DNA of 64,000 bases from Lineus longissimus (Eukaryota > Nemertea > Pilidiophora > Heteronemertea > Lineidae), in assembly GCF_910592395.1 (NCBI RefSeq), contig NC_088323.1, forward strand, positions 1,798,001-1,862,000. Reading direction: 5' to 3'. The notes below the pieces were generated by a model that saw only the letters and a program-made list of their open reading frames with translations, was not told the origin of the DNA and searched no databases. The translations under genes were made by a program, and so were the position numbers. This document shows, one piece after another, positions 1-11,100 of the stretch. The number at the start of each line of letters is the position of its first letter. Position 1 is the first letter of the stretch.

Positions 1-1
1 C

Positions 2-88
2 AGATACGTTATAGGTACATTGCGACCCACCCCGGGCCTGTCCTTTGATGCGGTGTTCGTGGTTGACCTGCAGGCAGGTGTGTGCTGA
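2..88 (+). CDS. Terminal coding exon of an unrecognised gene (partial)
   Basis: Frame 2 is open from the window edge to a TGA at 86-88 and ends in ...FDAVFVVDLQAGVC. Bases 1-3 are CAG, so the exon may start at base 4 after an acceptor just at the edge. A 3' UTR with an AATAAA at 2129-2134 follows, which fits the last exon of a + strand gene. I do not recognise the family from these 28 residues. The upstream exons lie outside the window. A chance open frame is possible, but the hydrophobic pattern and the position before a UTR-like stretch make coding likely. Confidence 0.5.
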   Translation, partial: RYVIGTLRPTPGLSFDAVFVVDLQAGVC

Positions 89-2150
89 CACTAAGTATCG
101 TTGGCATCCTGTGTATAGATGTAGATGTTACTATAGGACAACCAAGGTTTCAGTCTTGATTCATATTGGTGTACCAATTACCGGCCTGAATAGACTAACC
201 TGAATCCCTTGTGGGTGGTGAAATTAAGGGGCAAAAGAAGATAAACGACTGCCTTTGACTACATTGAAAATCCCTTGACAGAATATTCTGGCTAATCTAT
301 TATGTGCGTAAGTGGTATATTAATTTGAATGACCACCTTGAGTATGAACATTGATTTCACACATTCAGGGTTGTTGATTTCCTATGTGCTAGATGTATAA
401 CTAATATCTGTGTTCCGTCCTTCAGGGAGGTTTAGAAAAAGACGAGTGACATTTGCACCATTAACATATCACTTGATGTAGAATGGTCAGGCTATGGGAA
501 ATGACCAGTCACCATGTAGAATGGTCAGGCTATGGGAAATGACCAGTCACCATGTAGAATGGTCAGGCTATGGGAAATGACCAGTCACCATGTAGAATGG
601 TCAGGCTATGGGAAATGACCAGTCACCATGTAGAATGGTCAGGCTATGGGAAATGACCAGTCACCATGAAAGGTTTTGTGACTGAATGGCAAAAATTTGT
701 TAGAATATGATAGTGTGGCCAAACAAAAAAAAAATTGTCAGGATTTCTAAACTTTTCTTTTGTCGTTTTTCGACTCTCATTCGACATATCTCTATATTTG
801 TATCTTGTTGGCTTTTGATGTCTGACCTATTACTAGTTGTGATCTACGTGTATATCATAAATATCTCTGTACAAATGTTGTTAGTCCACAAGTTGGTCCT
901 GTAAACACGGAGACCTCAGGTTGGAGTCTTATTAACCCTTTGAGCACACATACGCACATTTTCGTTACAAGTATGACTTACAAATTTCTAGCGTTGTGAT
1001 TTCAAATGATGAGTACTACTTGATCCACATGGTAAATTAGTTTCATATTTTTTGGCAGAAAGGAAGGTATCATGGCAAATTCATGGCCATTCGGTTTGAG
1101 TAGATATAATCTTAAAGGCCTATGCCTTGTAGAAAGTAGAACACCATACCTGCTGTAGAACACCCGCTAAAACACTGATGATGTGAATTCAAACGTTGTC
1201 ATGTTGTTTTGGTACAAAAATTCTTTTTTAAAGGACAGAAACTAAAAAAAGTGTTGCTGAAATTTGTATATACTGACTGTAGTGGATCTAGAATCTTGGT
1301 TGTAGATGTAATTCCAAGCCATCCTTTTTGTATTGCGTAAGTTGTAGTTTTGAATTAGATTGTGCTATCTGAAGTGTGCTGAATAGTTGGTGGCAATATA
1401 TAACATGAATGATACTGATTACGAATCAGTCTTTCATGCTTTCTCCTAGATCTGCGAATAATGTGTTCATGTTTTAAAAGCACAGGTGATTTTGTGAGCT
1501 GCTTGAGATTTATTCTCCACCAAGTTTACCCTCTTCTGTTATCAAAAAGGCCTGCCTCCACATTCTTTATAATTATTCATGCAGCGTTTTTAAAGCAAAT
1601 TTACCAGCCAATCGTTCATGTCTCGATTCATGCAGCATTTTGACTCGTGGGTTTCTAAGGAATCGTCGTCAGCATTAACGCATAAATGCCTGTGGGCTGT
1701 GCACAGAGCGTACATCTGAAATGTGGAGGAAGGCCTTTATTTACTACAATGTACATACCAGTATATCAAGTTGAAATCTCATTTCAAGCTAAGTGCACAC
1801 GTTGTGAGTTTATGACAAGATGCCCAAAGGGTGACGTGTTCTGACACCTGTTGTTGTGTGCGGGTCTACAAAGTGATGGAGGGGTCTTCACGCCAAAATC
1901 ATTGTTGTTACCAACTGAATTTTCAAACAGTGCCATATGACTGGCCTTCTCCATCCTCAGATGTGAGAGTTTCGTGGTTATCCTGCAGAATTCACAGCAT
2001 GTGAGCTTAGCTTTTCACTTGTTGTTGTCGAGGGCAGCTTCGAACCACTGTGATATTCCACGATATAAATGGTTGTTCCTTGGAGTAAGTGAAAGCAGCG
2101 AATGTGTAGTCATTGTGTTGATATTGTAAATAAACATTAATGCTTTCTAA
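89..2150 (+). other. Probable long 3' UTR of the edge gene
   Basis: AT-rich sequence without a credible ORF lies between the stop at 88 and an AATAAA at 2129-2134. It contains the 38-bp minisatellite at 478-667. Short ORFs in it (for example 707-904 and 1461-1643) have no coding character. The assignment as UTR is inferred from position only. Confidence 0.45.
478..667 (+). repeat. Minisatellite, 5 perfect copies of 38 bp
   Basis: Units start at 478, 516, 554, 592 and 630, each beginning GTAGAATGGTCAGGCTATGG and ending GTCACCAT. The copies are identical, which indicates very recent expansion or homogenisation. Each unit contains TGGTCA and its inverse TGACCA, so a unit can fold on itself (TGGTCAGG...AATGACCA). 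Confidence 0.97.
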
Positions 2151-2490
2151 CTTTGGTCTTAGTTTTCTACTGCATTAAAAATAGGCCGACAGTGGACCGA
2201 CGAAAGCTAGAGAATCCTTGTCTTTTGCACAGCTCATATGAGGCAGAGATTCACATGAAAGGCCACTGGAAATCCACTGTGATTACTTTCCGAGAGGCTA
2301 GTTTTGCTCAGGTTGGGGCAGGGACTGGTGAAAGGCCTATGAAAACCCACTCAGGTTTCAAGGTGCCAGTGATGTTCCCATACTGAACAGGCTGGGATGG
2401 AGACGGGTGAGAGACCACTGATCACAATCCAACTGCAGTCACATTCTAACAGAAGGGACAGTCACTTTCCACATCATACATCGTTGTTAG

Positions 2491-2780
2491 AGAGACTGGT
2501 GGTAGAGAAGTCTTGTCTCCACTTATATAGGGACAGAGACTGGTGAAAGACTACTGCATTGACACCAACCAACTCACGTCACTTTCTGATAGAGGGGACA
2601 ACCATGTTTCCACACAGCATAGGCTGTGACAGAGACTGGTGGTAGAGAAGTCTTGTCTCCACTTATATAGGGACAGAGACTGGTGAAAGACTACTGCATT
2701 GACACCAATCAACTCACGTCACTTTCTGATAGAGGGGACAGCCATGTTTCCACACCTCACAGGCTGTGACAGAGACTGTT
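2491..2780. repeat. 140-bp tandem duplication between two gene ends
   Basis: Copy 1 (2491-2630) and copy 2 (2631-2770 and a few bases beyond) start with AGAGACTGGTGGTAGAGAAG and are nearly identical. The wider interval 2151-2944 repeats the words GGGACAGAGACTGGTGAAAG in degenerate form. It lies between the poly(A) signals of two convergent genes. I see no gene in this stretch. Confidence 0.9.
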
Positions 2781-2944
2781 GATCACATCTTGACCCTCAA
2801 TGTATGGACACTGCTACATCGTGCGTACAGACAGAGGCAATACTACTGGAAGCTCAGTATGGTTGATCAAGGAGACGGCCACGTCTCTACTCAAGGTTGG
2901 GACAAAGACTGGTGAAAGACAAGCAACAAAGCCACTGTTTGTTT

Positions 2945-5472
2945 CATGTTATACTATCAAAGTTTATTAACTTATATAGAATATATCCAAATCAATTGTT
3001 GGCAAAAATGGATACATGTAATAATCCTACTTCTCTTTGCACAGAGCGACATAGACAAAACCCAAAATAGATCAATGAGAGCTTGTAACATCCAAGTCTT
3101 GTACAGTATAGGTTCATGAGATTCTTGTGATGATTTTCAATCACTTTTAAGTTTGTTGACCATTCGATGTTTATCACCTTGACCCTACTTCTCCAATAAC
3201 ATAAATCAATGAAACACCCTTGTCACGACACGCGCCATACTTCTGAACTATTGCCAAAAACAAGCTCATAATTACAACTATTTTTGAAAACAACCCAACC
3301 TACACCTTGGAAGAAACAATGGAATTGGAACATTTACAAAACAGGAGAGATGCACAAGTTCGCTGGCTGATAGTCATGTTAATCAATACAAAGCTCCTGT
3401 ATAGATGGTTGTATTGGGATGCATTGAACATATAAACAACATTCCCTGACCAAGTTTGTATGTAGGTCTTTATCTTTAGTGCCATCCACAAGGTGATTTG
3501 GTAACGGAATATCATATTTATGATCGCCAGCAGAAATTCCATTGACCTGATTAAAGGATTTGGTTTGAAACTGGTGCAGACCTTCACTAATGACTACACA
3601 TCTGGTTCACCAATGACAGCATCTTTTTACATTATACAATACAGCTATGATTCTATAGAAGCGATTGCATTTAGAAGCTTGGAATGACAATGACGATGGA
3701 CAAAATACTACATAAAAAGGCTTTTTACAAGCAATACAACCTGACCCTTCTTTGTAACATATCAGATACAGGGACTATCATTATTTACATCTGGGGTGTT
3801 ATAAAAATATATCTGTCACACAAAATACTGCTCGAGCATACCAAAAACTTGAAACATTTCACAAATGACAATGTGTTTTAGGATTTGGGGTAAAAATCCT
3901 CCAGGCCTAGAAAACGATTTCCTCGGTCACATGCCAATAACACAGATTAGATGTCATACTGCACAACCTATTTGTGTACAACAAAACACTTGAAATAATC
4001 TCTGAATAGCCTACAACAGCAGATAACATTGTTACAAAGGCTAAGAGGACACGTGAACTAATATTTGGTGTCCAAGTCCTCAGAGGAGACTCCAGAAAGA
4101 AAATCAAAGACGCAAATGCAAAAAGGTCACAAAGTGCCATTTTTTATTTTTGTAAATATTGAACTTCCAGGTCATAACATTATTAACGATACTGTAGCTT
4201 TCTCCAGGTCTGGTAACGGCAAAATAAGGTTGACACTTAAGTTCGAAACACTTAACAGATGGCTCAGGACCTTCATGCCTGGAGGGATGTGGGGGCAGTT
4301 GACATTGAAATGTCAAGTTGCAGGAGTGAGTGAGTGTATGAAAAATGTATAAATGCACAGGCCTGCACTACGGTGGAAATCAAGCTGCATTATCTTAGGA
4401 ACTCCCAACTAAAGTGAGTTATTGCCAATCAAACATCAAATTCAATTTTAGGGTCAACTGTAACAGATGGCAAAATGCCAACTTTGCGCTCATCCATAAA
4501 AGGATCCCATACGCTCTTATCTCTAAGAAAACGACAAGAAACCAGGATTTCATTTGAACATGTTGACATAATCAGCCCAGAAAGATAGTGTATGATAACA
4601 ACATTATAACAAGCTCACACAAGTCATGTGAAAACTAAAACAAGATTTGGAATAGCTTTGTGTGGAGGACATTTGGAATACGCGAATGGGAAGTTAAGGA
4701 TTATCAGAATATAACCAAACCATGGAGGAAATAGTTAACTCAAATGGATCAGGTAAAATGCAATTTGTGTAAGATCTTGGACAAGTCACTTTACAGCTGT
4801 GACCAAAATCAAGTTTGCAAAGAAATCATAAATCATTCAGTGGTTTTTTATCAACACTTTCCCAAAATTCTTACTTGTACTCCAATAAAAACATTGCTCA
4901 GACCTTTTATTTCCCTATTTTTTTTGAGGGCAGCAGTTAAACAAATTGCCATAAAGCACATACAAGTTCATGTATTACCATAACCATAAATTAATAAAGA
5001 CAATAACAGTAGTTACGTTGTTATCCTGAACAAGAGACTTTACAAATAAACACACAAAAATATCCTTTAACAAACTAACTATTTCGCTAATATCAAAAAG
5101 GTTATCATGGAATTCAGATCTAATGAAATACGTTTTTGAAGTTGATGGAAAATGCATTGTTTTTTGTTTATTGGGAATTAACATGCGATGGTTTTATTGT
5201 GGTCAGCACTGCTAGATAACAACAAAACATCATGAGAGAAGAACTTTATTTTGGACCGAAAGTCAATAAATTTTATGAGGAAATTGAGATTATTTGTAGC
5301 TGTTTCACATGTACACTAAACAAATTGGGCAAGGGGCACACAATAGGTAAACCCTTACAACAACACCATCATTGTGCCTTGGACATAACCAGTGAAACCC
5401 CTCACGAGCCCCTTGAAAAAATAGAAATGTGTATCAAAAAGATCACAGCAGCTTGTTTCCTAGGAATACTCC
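2945..5472 (-). other. 3' UTR of the mannose-6-phosphate receptor-like gene
   Basis: This is about 2.5 kb of AT-rich sequence between the stop codon of the minus-strand gene and a minus-strand AATAAA (TTTATT at 2963-2968). The scattered ORFs of 60-95 codons on both strands show no coding features. The extent is inferred from the poly(A) signal. Confidence 0.6.
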
Positions 5473-7953
5473 TCATATCTGGTCATAGGTTGACTCCGTC
5501 TTGCAGCCTCTAAATACAAACATAGCACCCTCCTGAAAAGACAGAGGTTTAAATTAGGATGGTCAGATCAGTGGCAGACGTTATTACATGAGACAATCAA
5601 GTTGAAGGTTTGGAAAGGAAACACACAATAGAAACTCAAAAATAAATACTTAGCACTTACTTTTATTAAATGTGGGAAGTCGGCCCAGAATTCGAAATTA
5701 GGCACACGTTCCATTCCTGTAGCTCCTCTTGCATATGTTAGGAAGAGGAATCCACCCACGAGATAAACCAAGATTAACACGAAGAATCTGAAAGATAACA
5801 CAGTTTTGAGAAAGTCCCAACCGAAACCATTTAGGAAAGTGTAGACCAGTCTACGCTTGGAGAAACTAATGGTACTCACCATAAAGAAAGACGGTTTGAA
5901 TTGAAAGCGTTCAATGAATGGTGGTCTGTTTTGTCGCATTTTTGACTATTATTACAAGCAGTTCTTTCATGCAGCTTTGGTATGCCACACTACCATCAGG
6001 CATGAGTTTGGAGAGACTGGGAATCACAGCAGTTTCATTAAAATCAAATTCTACTCACACAATGAGCAGTACAGACCCAGTGCTGATTCCCTGATATGGG
6101 TAGACTCCATTATAACAGGCGTAGCGAGTACTCAATTTAAATGTCTGAAAAATGGAAGGTATGAATTCACGATTGATTAATAAAACAACGAAGTCACAAT
6201 TCTTGAGTGAGTCTAAAGTTGAAAATACAGCACTCTGACCCTAACCCTGGTCAGTGAAAAGTGCTATATAAAAGTCACCATTACATGTATTAATACTATA
6301 ACCCGCAAATTCAAAGAACAAGCACTGATAACGACTACTTACATAGACAGTTGTGGCTGTCTCACCATATGCCACTAATGAGCCTTCTTCATTGGCACAT
6401 ACCAGGGTAATAAACATTTTTCTGAAAATTCAGCAGGGCAGAGTTACGAAGGAGAAGAGAAAGAGGAAGAAAAAGGAGGTCTCTTTATTCCCCTACAAAT
6501 TGTAATGATGCTACTCAGCAGAAAAGGTGGCCAAGATCAAATCATTCCTCAGGTTTGCTTGTTACCAGGTTATCTGAGAATGTGCTATAATTGCCGTACA
6601 TGTACATAGAAGACGAGCAGTGAAGCGATAAGACAAATGTTCAAACCCTGGTTATGTTACTTCCTCAAGGGATAGAGGGGGCAATCTGGATAGTGCAGGT
6701 TTCCCTGGGTCTCTGGTTTTTTACTCCTACATCACATCAACAATCACACAACACTGTCAGAGCTCACAAGCAAGCTAACCTGAGCAGCTCATAACTCAAT
6801 ACTTTAAACAATTACTGTTTTATTTATGGCCTCAAACGGTACAAAATAAGGAAGTGTTCCAATTTCAGTCCTGCAGGATTAGGCGCTTTCTTTGTACTTG
6901 CCTTAACGTATCTGAGTCTGCAGAATACTGGAATTGCAGGTTTCCATCCTCAACCGTCCCAGCGACAACCCACGGTATTTTTTTCGCACCAATAGGGTGA
7001 TAGGAAAAACTACCACCTGGTTGTGCAGGTATCACTTGACATCCCTGAAAGAGGTGGCGGCATGACAATGAAATGTGGATCATCTCTTTCTGACTAAAAA
7101 GATCCAGATAATGTCCCTGACCTCCATGGTGGGTCTGGTATAGCTCACACAATCGACTATAAATGTGCCTATTCGTATTGAATTCATATCTTGAGATAAT
7201 GTTTCAAAGATTGCTTGACCAAACTTACTAAGACATTATCACATCCAACTCCTTTGGAGTCGACCTCACTGAATGGTTCACACAGGTTGATACTATATAA
7301 GTTGGTCTTGCCTTTGACAGGAACATCTTTAAATCTGTAAAATATTTAAAAATTGAAGGTTGGTTACTAAAGGAGGAACTTAAGTGACTTCACAATCACT
7401 ATCAAATGAATACCTTTGAAAGTTACAAAATGATAACATCATGAAAGGCACTTCAATCCCTATTGGGATTTGATTGGCAGCCACTGGCACTGCCATAGCG
7501 TATTAGCCTATAAAACACAGTCACAGGATGAGGATGAAAACCTTGGATGAAAACTATTAAAAATCAACATGTTGACGCTACATATGGTAATTTCTAAAAA
7601 TCAAAGCACACGCTTGCTCAAGTGAACAGTTAACAATCAGTAAAAGGGGTCATTGCACATTGTAATAAAATGTATCGATTATGTAGGCTACTAGTAGGCC
7701 TACTAGTAGTAATGGCTATTCACTGAGAGTCAGCTGACCCCATAGCCTAGGCCTAGTCAGGAAGTGCAACCAGATTATCTTACTTTGCTCCTGATTTCGA
7801 TGCAAGGGGCGCCAAATCTATAACTCCCTTTGAAGTGGTACATTTACACCACGACGTGGCATCCTTTTTACACTCCTCTGCTATGCAAATCGCAAGGAAA
7901 ACCGTGAAGAAAAGTAGGAGAACTTCACAAAAATGTTTGCCTCGAACCGCCAT
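5473..7953 (-). CDS. M6PR: Cation-dependent mannose-6-phosphate receptor-like protein
   Basis: Seven coding exons on the minus strand: 7784-7953, 7229-7334, 6902-7044, 6343-6421, 6059-6144, 5661-5787 and 5473-5532. They sum to 771 nt (256 residues). The protein has a signal peptide, an MRH lectin domain, one membrane span (about residues 188-212, SVLLIVFFVLILVYLVGGF) and a short cytosolic tail. Known receptors bind phosphomannose through Gln, Arg, Glu and Tyr. Matching residues are visible in CQVIPAQPGG, TLRKMFITLVC and GETATTVYTFKL. The motif GGFLFLTYARGATGMERVP matches the family's juxtamembrane segment. The tail ends in TYDQI, a possible YxxI sorting signal. The intron after exon 3 must use a GC donor to keep frame. 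The likely role is carrying lysosomal hydrolases from the Golgi to endosomes. A related MRH receptor without phosphate specificity is the alternative. Confidence 0.9.
6257..6283 (+). repeat. SINE-like 3' tail fragment
   Basis: The stretch GAAAAGTGCTATATAAAAGT followed by CACCATTA recurs in inverse orientation at 61938-61963 in an ACLY intron. Motifs like AAAGCGCTATATAAA are common at the 3' ends of short retroposons in aquatic animals. Only this end is recognisable here. Confidence 0.4.
7688..7709. repeat. Perfect 22-bp palindrome in M6PR intron 1
   Basis: The sequence starts CTACTAGTAGG at 7688 and is exactly self-complementary across its 22 bases, centred on GGCC. It lies about 75 bp inside the first intron from the donor of exon 1. 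No known site is recognised. Confidence 0.9.
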
Positions 7954-8192
7954 GTTGTCAACATTAACTACAGACGACGATACAGAAAAAGGCTCTCATA
8001 AAGTTATTTATTTAATTAATAAAATGGTCCTAACAGTTAAATAACAGCTCATCAAGAACATTTTAAGGATTTATCTGGAATGGAAATGTCTCACACTTAA
8101 CAATACCATTTTTTTGCTTGATGCGTATCGAGGCTGCAACCTCAATCTAGGTCGCCTGCATCCTGTTTGGGGACGAGGTAAAAAAGTTAAGC
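7954..8192. promoter_or_regulatory. Divergent M6PR/SOAT promoter region
   Basis: Only 239 bp separate the start codon of the minus-strand M6PR gene (ATG at 7951-7953) from that of the plus-strand SOAT gene (ATG at 8193). Both 5' UTRs and any core promoters must lie here unless there are unseen upstream exons. No clear TATA box is placed. CpG-containing words are more frequent here and just beyond (8193-8420) than in the flanking UTRs. Confidence 0.55.
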
Positions 8193-11100
8193 ATGGCGGC
8201 TTCTGAAAATTTTCCGACGAATCGCTTCGAAAATCATTCCAAAAAAGGAAATGGGAACATTAGTTTTAGAGGTAAATGTGAAAAACTGATTCCTTTTGTA
8301 ACTATGTATTTATCTTCAATACCGTTTTTCCGATCAAACCCTTTTTGACAGGTTTTCTGTAAGTTTTGCGGTCTGTTTGCGTGTCCTCATCCCAATGTCA
8401 GTGATGACGTCATAGGCAATTTTGTGGTTTTTGTTGTTGTCAATAACAATCATTTTCAGGTCGTTCCCGGTTAACAAACCATTTTACGATTGAGACCTCC
8501 TGGTCAATCAAAGACGCCAAACAATGTCAATGGCTCGAGAGGTATACGTTGATACGACACTTAAAGTTTTAAAGGTCTACGTCGTTCGTAATTTGTAATT
8601 GAATTCAAAAATGTCCAATTGCAGAATACGTACCAAGTATGAAATTCAACATTGCCGTTGTGTAGACTGATATACAATACAAATACTATGAATACCAAAT
8701 TTAAACAAATTTGTATTCACAATAACTGCTCTACGGCATTGTGACTTAGTCATGTGGATTTCTATTTAACTGGACCACGAGTAATTACGAATGGCGTACC
8801 CCTTTAAGTCTTAAGAACTTCGGTCCTGGATATGACAATGGTCATCATATCCGAGACGGAATTGAGTGTCAAATTGTGTGGCATCTTTGGCATTGCATCA
8901 CTGTGCCGGTAACCCGTCAATTAGAATTCAATCTCTAGCTTATGAGATTCCAGCTGGCTTTAACAATACGTAACTTTATGGGAAATATTAGTAGGATGTA
9001 TAGCAATTCAAGTTGAAGCAAGGATAGCTGACTCCCGCAAAAATATTGTGAAAGTAAATGGGAGCAGGAGTAATCATTCCTGTTTCCTGGTTGACACTGT
9101 CTCCATATAGCATACTGAACTTCCAGCGGTACTGCCTCCATAGCCCTGAAAGTGTAGCAATGTCAATACATTCATGTTTCTGTAGACCAAAACTGACTAA
9201 TCATTCTAAGGTCATTGAGTTGATTAAACGGAAACTTGATTCCTCCCACTTCTGATGACTGACAACTGCTATATGGCATCTTGAGCTTTGAGTCCCGGTT
9301 GACTCAACCCATTGTTGGACTTTGTTCAATGAGGTCAGTCATATGTGCTCTAAATTTTCATCCCTGATAGAGTGCATGGAGTTGTTATGTTCCTACTTGC
9401 TCGTGTACATGTATTATGTGCACCAATTTCCATCAAGTTAGAATGGGACAGACAAGCTGTTGTACTGAAAACTACATACTGTAATCATAACTAATGGTAA
9501 TTGTTCCATAGTGTGAGTAACATACATACATCAAGTACCAGTTCACTTTATTTCGTAAAGAATCAGCAGTACTGAACATTGTACATATATGCAATTCTGT
9601 GACTATTTTATTTGAAGATCGCAAATTTGGGAGATGTTGCGTGCCGATACATGGGCTGATGGTGATGGGGGTAGGTTTATGTTCTCTCACATATTGACAT
9701 TTCAGATCAAATTGAATGGCATTAATGGCATAACCAACTTCTTTTAAATTTCAAGCAAAATTCATGGATAATGTGAAATTTGTTTCTGCAGATCTCAGCC
9801 CAAAGAGACAGGCATTTATACGGCAGATAAACTTACAGAAGTTACGAGACAAAGCTCAGGTAGGGATTTTTTTACCTAGAGATGCATTTTTAAACCTGGA
9901 GACATTGAAAGGAGTTAAAGGGAACTGGAACCGCCAAGCCAGTTCGTATGACCTCGTTTTCATTTCCCGCGTATCGGGTGATCAGAACGAGGCATGAATG
10001 AAACATGGCGCCTAGCTGTCAATCATTGAGTGACGTCACTACTATGGAATTTACTACGAAAACTCATGAATGAAAGATCGCATGACTCACGTGATTCTCA
10101 CATGATTCTCAATAATAACAAATTGAACTGCGCATGCTCGGGCACTGGGGGCGGAGCTACAAATCTGAACTCGAATAGGAAGTTGGAAGTTTGACTTTCT
10201 CGGGCGGTGAAAGTCGAAAAGTTGAATAAATCGCTCGGCGGTTCCAGTTCCCTTTAACCAAATGATATCTAGAAATGTAAATTCTAGTTGACATTCTCAA
10301 ATTTGTCCTCAGCCTTAAATGTTTTTGGAGACTTTCCTCTGGTGTCTGCTGTCATAATCTGAACCATGTCTGTGGTGTTTCATCTTTCAGAAATCGCGTT
10401 CAGACCTGCTGGGGCAATTTGAGACACATCTGAGTGAATTGGTTGATGACATTCTCACAGATGTTGATGACATCGAACAGAAACCACCAGATGCTGTTGG
10501 TGATCACGTTAAGAAGAAGTAAGTTGTCCTGCTTAGACTTAGAGATAAATTTTCATTATTTCAAACCAGAATTAGATTCAGCTCCTCATCCTACTCAATT
10601 TGAATTATTGAACGCAAGCCTGTTCATTGTTTTCCATCTAGTTCAAGTCACTTATTATTGATATCATGGTCACATGATGCTGAATGACGTCTGCTCCACT
10701 GTAACACATGTTTTCATTGTGCTCGTCAGATTATTCTAGTCGGCCCACACACAGGACAGCATTATTACAATTCAGATCATTAGACCATGATACACATGTT
10801 GGCCTACAATGTACACACACACACAGCAGGCTGAATAACAAATCGTGTCCTTGGGCAGGCATGGAAATAAGGTCACTTTATCAGAAATAAATTTGTTGCA
10901 AGCTATTATCAGTACAGAATATCAGAAGAAAAATTGAGGGGGAAGGTATGAAGTGGGAAATAGATTATGTGGCTGGCATTATTAGAGCAATGATGTTTTG
11001 ATACATGTGTTCATTTGGCCTAAAATAATATTCCAATCAATTGTACATGTTGTGAGCTTCCTACCTCTTTCATGGGATTTGAGGTCATATCCTTGTCAGG

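Noticed and set aside
478-667. CRISPR-like regular repeat
   Set aside because: Units are contiguous with no unique spacers, and the window is animal nuclear DNA.
2153-2386. TGERP-like words recalling C2H2 zinc-finger linkers in the repeat region 2290-2910
   Set aside because: No Cys/His pairs at the right spacing and stop codons between the words. They are part of a nucleotide repeat, not a decayed finger array.
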